NCBI GenBank assembly: GCA_029263095.1
Contig: JAJCYA010000047.1
Location: forward strand, 33,840-97,839
Length of the DNA: 64,000 bases
Source: Acidimicrobiia bacterium
GTDB taxonomy: Bacteria > Actinomycetota > Acidimicrobiia > Spongiisociales > UBA11373
Direction of reading: 5' to 3'
The notes under the pieces were generated by a model that ran no database searches, was not told the origin of the DNA, and saw nothing but the letters and a program-made list of their open reading frames with translations. This document shows, piece by piece, positions 1 through 9,353 of this stretch; within the stretch, counting starts at the first letter, position 1; the number at the start of each line of letters is the position of its first letter. The translations under genes were made by a program, and so were the position numbers.

Positions 1-236
1 CCTCGAGTTGGACTAGGACTTGCTTGCGTGCCACGACCATATGGTAGAGCATATGGTGACCACGGCAGGGGTCAACCCCCTACCCACTTGGCCCGATCCG
101 GCCTACGACAGTCACAAACCAGGGGGGAACACCGACCGGCGATCTGCTCTATCTCTCACAGGGAGTTGAGTCCCGTCGGTGATGAGGCCATGGCAGAGGG
201 TGTCGATACCAAGAAGCGGATCCGGCAGGCTTCCAG
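1..236. other. Window edge, no gene recognised
   Basis: This stretch lies beyond the stop codon of the helicase gene and shows no open frame with recognisable protein similarity on either strand. The only structure I can point to is the inverted repeat near position 36-57, listed separately. Any gene using it would lie to the left of the window. Confidence 0.5.
36..57. promoter_or_regulatory. Inverted repeat, possible operator
   Basis: ACCATATG (36-43) and CATATGGT (50-57) are perfect 8-base inverted arms around a 6-base spacer. The left half is also inside a 10-base palindrome, ACCATATGGT (36-45). This looks like a site for a dimeric regulator. No adjacent gene start is visible in the window, so its target is unknown. 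Confidence 0.3.
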
Positions 237-2477
237 TCACCGCAGCGCCTCTTCCAGCAGCCGAATCGCACCTGCCTTGTCGAGCGGGTCGTTGAAGTTG
301 CCGCATTTGGGGGATTGGACGCATGACGGGCACCCGGTTTCACAGGGGCAGTCCCGCAACGCCTGGAGGGTCGCACGGAGGTGGCGGTCTCCATTGCGCC
401 ATCCGATGGGAGCGATACCGGCTCCGCCGGGGTAGCCGTCGTAGATGAACCACACCGCACCACCGACTGTCGGGTGGTAGTTGGTCGATAGGCCGCCGAC
501 ATCCCATCGATCGCAGATGGCGAACAGCGGCAGCATCCCGATCGAGGTGTGCTCTGCTGCATGGAGCGTTCCAGGCAGATCAGCCTTTTCGATACCGGCA
601 TCGTGGATCAGGTCATCGGGCACCTCGAACCACAGTGCCTGGGTGACATACGTCTGAGTGGGGAGGTCGAGAGGCTCGTAGGAGATCATCGAGCGATTCC
701 GGATCGACTTCTTCTTGTAACCCGAGACGTGGCTCTCCACCTGAACCAACCCGTGGAGATGGGGCATCCGCCCGATGCTTCCGCTCTCGATCACTTGCCG
801 AACGTCGACCCACGTATCGACCTCGGGCTGGGTGTAGTAGTCGACCTCACCCCGCCGGGTCCGAACCGCCCGATGTTCCAGATCTAGATCCTCCACGACC
901 AGCGACTCCCCCTGGTGCAGGTAGACGGCGCCGGGATGGGTCTGCGAGAACACTCGGCTCTCATCGACCGAGCCGACGACTTGGCCCTTCTCGTCGAGGA
1001 TGGTGTACGGCGGACCGCCTGCGGTCCGGATGTCGACCGTTCCCGCAGGCGATCGGCGTCCCGACCACAGCAGGCGACCCGCCCTTGGTCGGAGCCATCC
1101 TTCTGCCACCAGATCGGCTGCCACGTCCTCCACATCCGGTCCGAACATTTCGAGCGCTTCGGTGGGTTCGAGGGGGATCTCATATGCGGCACATCCGAGA
1201 TGTGACGCCAGGATGTCTGGATTGTGTGGATTGATCACCGCCGCCTCGGAGGGTCGCTCGAATAGCGCCTCCGGGTGGTTCATGAACCACTGATCGAGGG
1301 CGTCCTGACCGGCCACCAACACCGCCAGGGACTCGTCGGTGGAGCGTCCCGCCCTTCCCGACTGCTGACGAAAGGAGGCGACCGTCCCCGGGAACCCAGT
1401 CACGACAGCGGCGTCGAGTGAACCGACATCGATTCCGAGTTCGAGCGCGTTTGTGGCCGTTACTCCAAGCAGCTCCCCTTCGAACAGGCGGCGCTCCACT
1501 TCGCGTCGCTCCTCGGGTAGATACCCGCCTCGGTAGGGGGCGATCCGATCGGCGTGCGCCTCGTCGAGCCGCTCCTTGGCCCACCGGTACATGAGTTCTG
1601 TCCCTTTGCGGCTGCGGGTGAACGCGATCGTGTGTCGATCCCGCGCCACCAAATCGCTAAACACACTCGTCGCCTCGGTGAGGGCGCTGCGGCGCAGGTC
1701 GTATTCCTCCACCTCCGGGTTCCAGAGAACGACATGCTTCTCCCCGGTAGGAGATGTGTCCTGGTCGATCACCTCCACAGGGAGACCGAGCAGGTCGGAG
1801 GTCAGCTCCCCCGGGTTGCCGATTGTGGCGGAGCAGGCGATGAAGACCGGGTCTGATCCGTAGAACCGGGCTAGTCGGCGCAGGCGCCTGAGCACGTTTC
1901 CCACGTGGCTGCCGAAGATCCCCCGCAGGACGTGCACCTCGTCCACGACCACGTACTGGAGACGTCTCAGAAAGGCGGACCAGCGGCCGTGTCCGGGGAG
2001 GATCCCGATGTGGAGCATGTCGGGATTCGTGAGCAGTACGTTGGCGTGTCGCCGTACCCAGGCACGGGTCTCGTCGTCGGTGTCGCCGTCGTAGACCGCC
2101 GGGACCATCTGGCGCACCCCGAAATCGTGCAGTGAGCGAAACTGATCACGGGTGAGTGCTTTGGTCGGAAACATCAGCAACGAAGTGGCGGCCTTGTCTT
2201 CCACCACCGATTCAGCGATCGGAACTTGGTAGCAGAGAGACTTCCCGGAGGCGGTTCCGGCCGCGATGACCGTGTGGCTCCCGCGGCGGATCGATTGGAT
2301 CGCCGCCACCTGATGCCGGTACAGCTGCTTGATGCCCCGGGCGCCCAGCGCCTCGGTCACAGCCGAATCGAGTTTGAGCGGATCGAAGATGGCGGTACGC
2401 GCCGGCAATGACTCGACGTGGATGATCCGCTCGGTCGTCTCCGGATCCGCGTCCCAAGAGTCGATGATGTGGCGCAT
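237..2477 (-). CDS. DEAD/DEAH-box helicase with DUF1998 zinc domain (MrfA/YprA type)
   Basis: Predicted superfamily 2 DNA helicase of 746 residues, the type represented by Bacillus MrfA (YprA), which acts in repair of mitomycin-type damage. Visible motifs are a Walker A loop at about residues 73-80 (GTASGKS), a DEVH Walker B box at 179-182, and a helicase C-terminal motif near QQSGRAGR. The C-terminus has a cysteine cluster at about residues 710-725 (CPCETGCPSC then KCGN), the DUF1998 zinc/iron-sulphur signature of this family. The ATG start follows a short non-coding gap shared with the divergent P-type ATPase gene. A similar helicase lies near topA in Mycobacterium. Family assignment is strong; the repair role is inferred from the family. 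Confidence 0.93.
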   Translation of the reverse strand: MRHIIDSWDADPETTERIIHVESLPARTAIFDPLKLDSAVTEALGARGIKQLYRHQVAAIQSIRRGSHTVIAAGTASGKSLCYQVPIAESVVEDKAATSLLMFPTKALTRDQFRSLHDFGVRQMVPAVYDGDTDDETRAWVRRHANVLLTNPDMLHIGILPGHGRWSAFLRRLQYVVVDEVHVLRGIFGSHVGNVLRRLRRLARFYGSDPVFIACSATIGNPGELTSDLLGLPVEVIDQDTSPTGEKHVVLWNPEVEEYDLRRSALTEATSVFSDLVARDRHTIAFTRSRKGTELMYRWAKERLDEAHADRIAPYRGGYLPEERREVERRLFEGELLGVTATNALELGIDVGSLDAAVVTGFPGTVASFRQQSGRAGRSTDESLAVLVAGQDALDQWFMNHPEALFERPSEAAVINPHNPDILASHLGCAAYEIPLEPTEALEMFGPDVEDVAADLVAEGWLRPRAGRLLWSGRRSPAGTVDIRTAGGPPYTILDEKGQVVGSVDESRVFSQTHPGAVYLHQGESLVVEDLDLEHRAVRTRRGEVDYYTQPEVDTWVDVRQVIESGSIGRMPHLHGLVQVESHVSGYKKKSIRNRSMISYEPLDLPTQTYVTQALWFEVPDDLIHDAGIEKADLPGTLHAAEHTSIGMLPLFAICDRWDVGGLSTNYHPTVGGAVWFIYDGYPGGAGIAPIGWRNGDRHLRATLQALRDCPCETGCPSCVQSPKCGNFNDPLDKAGAIRLLEEALR

Positions 2478-2565
2478 GGCCGCTGAGGCTAGGTCGCGAG
2501 CGCCAATGCCTGGTTGCGCCGCGGAGAGCGAAGTCGGTCCGGGAGTTCTCTGTCAGACTTGCTCC

Positions 2566-5178
2566 ATGGACTCGCGGCCGTGGCATGCCCTTGGGATCAC
2601 TGAGGTGGTGGCTGCCCTCGACACCGATATCCAATTGGGCCTGAGCTCGATGGAGGCGGCAGATCGGTTGCGTCGTCATGGTCCCAACGAGATCGCCGCC
2701 CACGACACTCGGGGGCCGTGGAACCGACTCGGTGCTCAATTTCGTGATGTGCTGATCTGGATTTTGCTGATTGCCGCCGGAATCAGTGGAGCGGTACTCG
2801 GCGAGTGGATCGACGCGGGCGTGATCCTGGCAATTGTCGTCCTAAACGCCACGCTCGGATTCGTACAGGAAAGCCGCGCCGAACGGGCGTTGGCACGTTT
2901 GCGCGAGCTGGCAGCCCCGGACGCCGTGGTGCTGCGCGACGGCGAGTTTCGCACCGTTCCCTCCCCCGATCTGGTGGTGGGTGACCTGCTTGTGGTCGAG
3001 CCGGGATCGCTCGTGGCTGCAGATGCTCGGTTGGTGGATGCGGTCCACTTGGAGGTCGAAGAGGCGTCACTCACTGGTGAGTCACTTCCCGAAATCAAGA
3101 GCGTCGAGCCGGTCGATGAATCGGCAGCCCTCGGTGATCGCGAGTGTCTGATGTTCGCAGGGACCCACGTGTCGGCCGGCCGTGGTCGGGCGATCGTCGT
3201 AGCCGTAGGCGTCGAAACCGAGGTGGGGCGAATAGCCGGCGTGCTCGCCCAGGACGAGCCACCTACGCCGCTTCAGCTGGAACTCGACAGTGTTGGTCGC
3301 CGCCTCGGCCTTCTGGCGCTATCGACGGCCTCGCTTGTGTTCTTGGTGGGGTGGCTGCGAGGCAATCCGGCGGAGTCGATGTTCCTGACGGCGGTGGCAC
3401 TGGCAGTTGCTGCGATCCCCGAAGGTCTACCGGCAATCGTGACAATCACATTGGCCGGGGGGGTGCAGCGGATGGCGGAGCGCCAGGCGATTGTGCGTCG
3501 GCTTCCCGCCGTCGAGGCTCTCGGTGCCGCCACCGTCATCTGCAGCGACAAGACGGGGACGATTACCCGCAACGAGATCCGAGTGCAGGAGGTTCTGCTC
3601 GCCGAGAGGCGCATTGGACCCGCGGACTTGGATCCGGCCGATGGTCGTGATCACCGGCTTCTTCTGATCGCAGCGCTGTGCAATGACGCTCGGGGCACTG
3701 CGGACGGCTGGATAGGGGACCCGACAGAATCGGCGTTGGGGATGGCGGTCGAACTCGCCGGATCGGATTCGGAGTCGATTCGCGCCGAGTCCCCTCGCAT
3801 CGATGAGTTCGCCTTCGACTCGGGTCGAAAGCGGATGACAACGGTGCACTCGGTCGGTGCGGGCTTCCTGCTCGCGGTCAAGGGAGCTCCAGAGGAGGTC
3901 GTGGACAGGTGCGGCTCGATCGAGGCCTCGGAGGGGCCGACGCCTCTATCGGATGACAGACGCCGGTTCGTACTCGACGCGGCGGCCGGTCTCGCCGAGC
4001 GCGGGTGGCGAACACTCGCCCTCGCCTATCGCGGGACCAACGTCGCACCGGATTCGGCGGACGAGGCCGAGCAAGATCTGGTGCTTGTCGGCATAGTCGG
4101 CATGAGTGACGAAACGAGACCGGAGGCGGCTCCTGCGGTCGCCGAAGCAGCCACAGCCGGGATCACCGTGGTGATGGTCACCGGCGATCACGAAATCACG
4201 GCTCGCTCGGTGGCGGAGACCGTCGGGATTCTCGATGGGATGGATGTGATGCCGGGCTCGGTGCTGCGGACGATGACGGTCGAGGATCTGGCAGAGGATG
4301 TTGAGCGGTACCGCGTCTACAGCCGGATCGATCCTCTGGACAAGGTGAAGATCGTCGAAGCGTGGCGATCTCGCGGCCACATCGTCGCCATGACCGGAGA
4401 CGGGGTGAACGATGCGCCGGCACTCCGATCGGCCGACATTGGGGTGGCAATGGGCAGCGGCACCGATGTGTCCCGAGAGGCGTCGGCGATGGTGCTGGCC
4501 GACGACAACTTCGCCACGATCGTTGCCGCGGTGCGCGAGGGCCGGAGCATCTTCAAGAACCTCCGCACGGTCGTCTCATTCCTGCTCGGGAGCAACGCCA
4601 GCGAGGTGCTCCTCATGTTCGTTGGCTTCCTCGTGTTTGGCGCGCTCGGTGAGCCGCTCTTGGCAACCCAGCTGCTGTGGATCAATCTGGTGACGGACGG
4701 CCTGCCGGCGCTGGCGCTCGGCGTCGACCCGCCCGATACCGATGTGATGTCCGTTGGGCCCGACACCAGCAGGCACATGTTGCGGGGCAGCAGGCTGGTC
4801 AGGCTCGGCCGTCATGGAGCGGTGATGGCCCTCGCCGCGCTGGCGGCTCTGATGGTCGGCCACTACGGGCTCGGCTACGAGTGGGAGGCTGTTCGTACCA
4901 TGGTCTTTACGACTCTCGTCCTGGTCCAACTCGGCTACTCGTTTGCGATCCGCCGATCCGGCGATGGGCACGGACCGGGGCGAAACCGGCTTCTGTTGTG
5001 GTCCGTGGTCGTGTCACTGGCGCTCCAGCTCGCGGTCGTATACCTCCCGATCGGCCAGACCCTCTTCGACACCGTGTCGATCCCACTGCTTGGCTGGATC
5101 CCTGTGCTCGGAGCGGTTGCCGCTGCCACGATGTTGATTCTGGCGGGAGATCGGTGGATCGGACGTCGGGGTCGTTGA
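2566..5178 (+). CDS. Cation-transporting P-type ATPase (P2A, Ca2+/PacL-like)
   Basis: Integral membrane ion pump of 870 residues energised by ATP. It has the N-terminal cation ATPase segment, transmembrane helices, a PEGLP ion-site motif (AIPEGLP), the phosphorylated aspartate in SDKTGTIT (Asp328), the hinge TGDGVNDAPALRSADIG, and four to six C-terminal membrane helices. This is the SERCA/PMR1-like P2A layout, so Ca2+ (or Na+/Mn2+) is the likely substrate rather than heavy metals: no CPC motif or metal-binding domain is present. The frame is open further upstream, but the ATG at 2566 begins the family N-terminus; a start farther left would run into the divergent helicase gene. It opens a group of ion-transport genes. 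Confidence 0.93.
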   Translation: MDSRPWHALGITEVVAALDTDIQLGLSSMEAADRLRRHGPNEIAAHDTRGPWNRLGAQFRDVLIWILLIAAGISGAVLGEWIDAGVILAIVVLNATLGFVQESRAERALARLRELAAPDAVVLRDGEFRTVPSPDLVVGDLLVVEPGSLVAADARLVDAVHLEVEEASLTGESLPEIKSVEPVDESAALGDRECLMFAGTHVSAGRGRAIVVAVGVETEVGRIAGVLAQDEPPTPLQLELDSVGRRLGLLALSTASLVFLVGWLRGNPAESMFLTAVALAVAAIPEGLPAIVTITLAGGVQRMAERQAIVRRLPAVEALGAATVICSDKTGTITRNEIRVQEVLLAERRIGPADLDPADGRDHRLLLIAALCNDARGTADGWIGDPTESALGMAVELAGSDSESIRAESPRIDEFAFDSGRKRMTTVHSVGAGFLLAVKGAPEEVVDRCGSIEASEGPTPLSDDRRRFVLDAAAGLAERGWRTLALAYRGTNVAPDSADEAEQDLVLVGIVGMSDETRPEAAPAVAEAATAGITVVMVTGDHEITARSVAETVGILDGMDVMPGSVLRTMTVEDLAEDVERYRVYSRIDPLDKVKIVEAWRSRGHIVAMTGDGVNDAPALRSADIGVAMGSGTDVSREASAMVLADDNFATIVAAVREGRSIFKNLRTVVSFLLGSNASEVLLMFVGFLVFGALGEPLLATQLLWINLVTDGLPALALGVDPPDTDVMSVGPDTSRHMLRGSRLVRLGRHGAVMALAALAALMVGHYGLGYEWEAVRTMVFTTLVLVQLGYSFAIRRSGDGHGPGRNRLLLWSVVVSLALQLAVVYLPIGQTLFDTVSIPLLGWIPVLGAVAAATMLILAGDRWIGRRGR

Positions 5179-5233
5179 TCCCACTCAGCTCCTGCCACCC
5201 GGCTGCGACAACCCGACGTACGCCGGATGCGGC

Positions 5234-6508
5234 TCACCCCTCGTCGCGCTGGCTGAGCCACCCATCGTCCATGTCGCGGAACATCTCCTCGGCGTCCTCG
5301 GTGAGATTGACTACGGACGCGCCGTTGCGGGTGACAACGACTCCGGGGAGAACGTCGTTGCCGACGAGGGCCGGATCTAGCAGGAACCCTCCCGCGGCAA
5401 CCGTCAGGAGGTCCTCCAAACTGAGGTCGGTCCAGGTGAAGCTCATGAGGATCGACAACAGAGAAGGAAGCAATGTGATGTTTCGCTCCAGAACTCCGTC
5501 CAGCGCAGCCATGATCACCAAGCCCCCATGCAGCTGCCGTGTGAAATCCCCGCCGGGGATCGTGCGGTTGCGACTGAAGGCCAGGGCATTCCCACCAAAG
5601 AGCGTCTGGAGTCCTGCCGACAGATAGGCCTCCGACTTGGGCTCGGCCATACCAAAGGGAACATCGACATCGACCCCGCCGAAGGCATCCACGAGACGCT
5701 GGAAGCTCAGGAAGCCAGTGATGATCCAACCCTCAACGGGAAGCCCCGACATGTCGCTGGCGAGTTGGACCATCTCGTCCTGGCCGGGAACGGTGTTGTT
5801 GGACAGCGTCCAGACCAAAGCGTTCACGTTGGTGAACTTGTCACCGCCGTATGACGCCTGGACGAAGGTGTCGCGGGGAATTCCGAGAACACCACCGGTT
5901 CGTTTGGCGACGTTGCTGGCAAGGATGTGGAGGCTGTCGGCCCGAAAGTGCTGCTGATCTTGGCCCGGACGGGCGTCGGTTCCAATCACAAACACGTAAC
6001 GGAGCGGGTCTCCGAACCACGGATCTATGTCGTATTGGGCAAACCAGGCGCCGACCACCCGCCATCCGTCCCCATCGTCGACCAGGAGGATGATGTCCTG
6101 ATCGTCGACGACGACGACCCCCGCTGTTCCCATGTCTCCGATCTCCTCGGAGAAGAGTTCGCCCGAAAACGACCCGCTGCCATCCGGGTAGACCTCGGCG
6201 AGATGGTCGAGGAGGTCCTGTGGCACATCCGGCTCAGGTGCCATACGGTCACCAAACCAGTAGTAGAGGTCTTGTACTGCCGACTCGGCCGCTTCGTCTC
6301 CTTCCACTGCGACGTCGAGAGCCGAATAGGGGATGGTGGCGACGGTCGTCGTTGCCGGTTGGGTGGTAGTTGTGGTCGTCGGCGGTTGGGTGGTTGTGGT
6401 CGTTGTCGTAGAGAGTGCGACGGTGGTGGTAGTAGTGGCTGGCTCGCTGCTGCACGCTGTCGCGGTGATGACGAATGCGAGGACGATGAGGGGGAGTCGT
6501 CGTGTCAT
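5234..6508 (-). CDS. LytR-CpsA-Psr (LCP) family lipoprotein
   Basis: Secreted or membrane-anchored LCP protein of 424 residues. LCP enzymes transfer glycopolymers from lipid carriers onto peptidoglycan; in actinomycetes they attach arabinogalactan-type polymers. The N-terminus is a signal peptide ending in a lipobox-like TATAC, followed by a Thr/Pro-rich spacer to about residue 55. The LCP core holds FVIGTDARPG, an Arg-Ala-Asp-Ser segment and GIPRDT, the usual phosphate-binding Arg/Asp residues. Residues 60-170 before the core are not recognised. It follows nhaA by 19 bases on the same strand, so the two are probably co-transcribed. It is convergent with the P-type ATPase gene. Confidence 0.85.
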   Translation of the reverse strand: MTRRLPLIVLAFVITATACSSEPATTTTTVALSTTTTTTTQPPTTTTTTQPATTTVATIPYSALDVAVEGDEAAESAVQDLYYWFGDRMAPEPDVPQDLLDHLAEVYPDGSGSFSGELFSEEIGDMGTAGVVVVDDQDIILLVDDGDGWRVVGAWFAQYDIDPWFGDPLRYVFVIGTDARPGQDQQHFRADSLHILASNVAKRTGGVLGIPRDTFVQASYGGDKFTNVNALVWTLSNNTVPGQDEMVQLASDMSGLPVEGWIITGFLSFQRLVDAFGGVDVDVPFGMAEPKSEAYLSAGLQTLFGGNALAFSRNRTIPGGDFTRQLHGGLVIMAALDGVLERNITLLPSLLSILMSFTWTDLSLEDLLTVAAGGFLLDPALVGNDVLPGVVVTRNGASVVNLTEDAEEMFRDMDDGWLSQRDEG

Positions 6509-6527
6509 CGTGCTCTCTCGCTATCTG

Positions 6528-7901
6528 CTAGCCGGGTGCTGACGTGTCGTCCGGATGGATCGATCTGAGGATCAGATAGCCCACCACGCCGGAGGCGAAC
6601 GAGCCTATAAAGATACCGATCTTGGCTCTGTCGGCGAGGACGGCGCTGTCGAAGGCGAGTCCCGTGATGAACAGAGAGACCGTAAAGCCGATTCCGGCGA
6701 TCGCGGCGAGACCGACTATGTGAACCCACCCTGTAAAGCGAGGCAGCACGCCAAGTCGGAGCTTTACGGCGAACCATGAGAACACAGAGATGCCAACCAA
6801 CTTGCCAACAAAGAGCCCGACTATCACGCCGAGGGATACGGGATGGGTGACTGCCTCACCGAGATCCACTCCGGCAAATCGAACTCCTGCATTGGCGAGG
6901 GCGAAAATCGGGACGATGACGAACGAGGACCAGGGGTGGAGTGAAGTCTCGAGTCGTCTGAGGGGCGAGACCGACTCTCGGGCGATCATCGACACCTCCA
7001 TGGCGTCTTGGTCCACCCGCTCGGCCGCCCTGGGTGCGGCGCTGTCGAAGTCGTACCGTCGCAGGATTCGCGTTGTGCGCTGGTGGAAGTCGCGATCTGT
7101 GTACATCGACCTCACGGGTGTGAGCATGCCGAGGGCGACTCCGGCGAGAGTGGCGTGGACTCCGCTTTCCAGCAGGCAGTACCACGTCGCGACGGCCACC
7201 GGCACGTAGAACACCATGGATCTGATGCCGACTCGGTTTGCCACCGACACTGCCACCAGGCCGCCAATCGCAGCACCGAGGTATCCGAGGAGGAGTGCGT
7301 CGGTGTAGAAGATTGCGATCACGGCGATGGCCCCGATGTCGTCGACTATTGCCAACGCCAGTAGAAACAGCTTGGCTCCAACAGGGACCCGCCTTCCCAG
7401 AAGTGAGACGACTCCCACGGAGAAGGCGATGTCGGTCGCCATCGGGATTCCCCAGCCCTGGCTCGCTTCTCCTGCACCGTTGAAAGAGATGTAGAGGAGG
7501 GCGGGGACCACCATGCCGCCAAGGGCGGCGATGACTGGCAAGGCTGCGGCCTTGGGATCACGTAGATCTCCTGTGACGAGCTCCCGCTTGATTTCGAGTC
7601 CCACGACAAAGAAGAAGATCGCCATCAGCCCATCGTTTACGAGCTCCCGCAGGCTCTCGTTGAGGTGGATTCCTGAGAACGAGAATTCGAAGTGAGTTTC
7701 CCAGAAGTGCTCGTATGACTCACCGAAGGGAGCATTGGCCCACAACAAGGCGACCACGGCCGCTACCAACAGCACGACACCGCCGGCAGACTCGATGTGG
7801 ATGAACCGTATGAGCGGTCGTACGAAGCGCGACGGGAGCCAACGTTCTGAATCCACCCACGTCAAGTGCTCGCGGTTGTTTTCCTGGTCGGGCACGGCCA
7901 T
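6528..7901 (-). CDS. nhaA: Na+/H+ antiporter NhaA
   Basis: Sodium/proton antiporter of the inner membrane, about 457 residues. It exports Na+ using the proton gradient. The membrane core is intact, including the paired aspartates in AIVDDIGAIAV (about residue 187) that bind the ion in E. coli NhaA, and the segment LANAGVRF. A loop between helices (about residues 265-300) is longer than in E. coli NhaA, as in other actinobacterial members. I chose the ATG at 7901. A TTG at 7949 would add 16 residues, and neither has a clear ribosome-binding site. The gene is divergent from trkA, and the LCP gene lies directly downstream. Confidence 0.93.
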   Translation of the reverse strand: MAVPDQENNREHLTWVDSERWLPSRFVRPLIRFIHIESAGGVVLLVAAVVALLWANAPFGESYEHFWETHFEFSFSGIHLNESLRELVNDGLMAIFFFVVGLEIKRELVTGDLRDPKAAALPVIAALGGMVVPALLYISFNGAGEASQGWGIPMATDIAFSVGVVSLLGRRVPVGAKLFLLALAIVDDIGAIAVIAIFYTDALLLGYLGAAIGGLVAVSVANRVGIRSMVFYVPVAVATWYCLLESGVHATLAGVALGMLTPVRSMYTDRDFHQRTTRILRRYDFDSAAPRAAERVDQDAMEVSMIARESVSPLRRLETSLHPWSSFVIVPIFALANAGVRFAGVDLGEAVTHPVSLGVIVGLFVGKLVGISVFSWFAVKLRLGVLPRFTGWVHIVGLAAIAGIGFTVSLFITGLAFDSAVLADRAKIGIFIGSFASGVVGYLILRSIHPDDTSAPG

Positions 7902-7984
7902 GTCGGCGGAGGGTAGTGCCGCATGACGGCGGTCCGGCGGGATGGACAACCGGTCTGCAGGTTGGGAGAGGCATCAACCCGTCC

Positions 7985-7990
7985 TAACCT
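7985..7990 (+). promoter_or_regulatory. Putative -10 element of trkAH
   Basis: TAACCT fits the TANNNT -10 pattern and lies 30 bases before the chosen trkA start. The same TA(A/G)CCT hexamer recurs before several other genes in the window. No convincing -35 was seen. Confidence 0.35.
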
Positions 7991-8020
7991 GACACCCTTC
8001 CTTTCGTATTCAGGATGGTC

Positions 8021-9349
8021 ATGAAGATTGTGATCGTGGGAGCCGGTGCCGTCGGTTCACACCTTGCCGAACGCCTCGCGTTCGAGGGGCAGGATGTTGT
8101 TGTCATCGAAGCCGACCGGCAACGCGCTGAAGAACTTCAGGCATCGGTGGACTGCCTCGTCATCCACGCCAACGGTGCATCGATTCAGGCCCTAGAAGAC
8201 GCCCGTGTGGAGGACGCCCAGCTCCTGATCGCCGTGACATCGTCCGACGCGGTCAATGTGCTCGCTTGTCAGGCAGCTGCTCGGCTCGGTGTGCCGAAAC
8301 GAGTCGCCCGTGTCCAGGATCCGACTCTGCGTGAGGATCTGGAGGCTCATGGTGTCGACGTGGTCATCGATCCGGTCGAAGCCCTCGCCAATGAGCTGCT
8401 CCTTCTGGTGCGTCGGGGAGGGGCATCGGAGGTGGTGGAGTTCGCCGACGGGAAGATCAGCCTCTTTGGTGGGTATGTCCACGAGGGCTCTCCCCTGGAT
8501 GGCATCACCCTGCGTGAACTCCGGGGCCGGGTCACCGGGTGGGACTGGATCGTCGGCGCCGTGGTGCGAAACGGCGACACAGTCATCGCCAGGGGCGACA
8601 GCACGATCACCGAGGGTGATCACGTCCTGGTTGTGGCCAGTGGCAAATCCGCTCATGACGCTCTGGAGCTGATGGGTGTAGACGAGCATCGAGCGAAGAA
8701 GGTGTTCATCCTCGGTGCCACCAGGCTGGCCGTTCTCACGGCCGAGAATGTGGCGCGCGCCGGCATCTCGACCGTGCTGGTTGATGCCGAAGCGGATCGC
8801 TGCGGCGAACTGTCGGCAAAATACGACCGGCTGGTGGTAGTCAAGGGTGATCCCACAGATATCAAGGTGCTCAAGAGCGAGGGGATCGAGAACGCCGACG
8901 TCGTGATTGGTGCCACCGGTTGGGATGAAGTGAACATCCTCGGTTGTCTCATTGCCAAAGCCCTCGGGGCAGACATGGCTGTTGCTCGGTTCCGTCGCAT
9001 CGAATACGCATCGTTGCTCGCCGGTCACGGCATAGACGCTGGCGTGTCCACTCGACTGGCTGCGGCCAACGAGATCCTGCGACACATCAGGCGGGGTCAG
9101 ATCTTCAGCGTCGCCACTTTCCAAGACACAGACGCGGAGGCCATTGAGCTCCAGGTCGGCGATGCCTCGGAAGCCATCGGGAAGACACTCCACAGCATTG
9201 GCCTCCCGAAGTCGGCGATCATCGGCGGCGTTGTACGCGGCAAGAAGGCCTTCATCCCGCACGGTACGACTGAGATCCAGGCTGGTGATCGGCTCATTGC
9301 CATCGCTCTACCCGAAGCCATCCCCGCCGTCGAGAAGCTCTTCGCGTAG
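8021..9349 (+). CDS. trkA: Trk potassium uptake regulatory protein TrkA
   Basis: Cytosolic NAD-binding regulator of the TrkH potassium channel, 442 residues. It has the duplicated layout of full-length TrkA: RCK_N with the dinucleotide motif GAGAVGSHLAE near the N-terminus, a TrkA_C domain around residues 140-220, a second RCK_N starting at VFILGATRLAV, and a second TrkA_C at the end. An ATG at 8015 is also in frame. The ATG at 8021 is preferred because CAGG sits 6-9 bases before it and the family starts MKIVIVGAG. trkH begins 4 bases after the stop, so the pair is translationally coupled. Confidence 0.95.
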   Translation: MKIVIVGAGAVGSHLAERLAFEGQDVVVIEADRQRAEELQASVDCLVIHANGASIQALEDARVEDAQLLIAVTSSDAVNVLACQAAARLGVPKRVARVQDPTLREDLEAHGVDVVIDPVEALANELLLLVRRGGASEVVEFADGKISLFGGYVHEGSPLDGITLRELRGRVTGWDWIVGAVVRNGDTVIARGDSTITEGDHVLVVASGKSAHDALELMGVDEHRAKKVFILGATRLAVLTAENVARAGISTVLVDAEADRCGELSAKYDRLVVVKGDPTDIKVLKSEGIENADVVIGATGWDEVNILGCLIAKALGADMAVARFRRIEYASLLAGHGIDAGVSTRLAAANEILRHIRRGQIFSVATFQDTDAEAIELQVGDASEAIGKTLHSIGLPKSAIIGGVVRGKKAFIPHGTTEIQAGDRLIAIALPEAIPAVEKLFA

Positions 9350-9353
9350 CCCA

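Noticed and set aside
2329..2565. Upstream extension of the P-type ATPase to an ATG at 2329
   Set aside because: The extension overlaps the divergent helicase gene and encodes nothing like the family N-terminus; the ATG at 2566 does.
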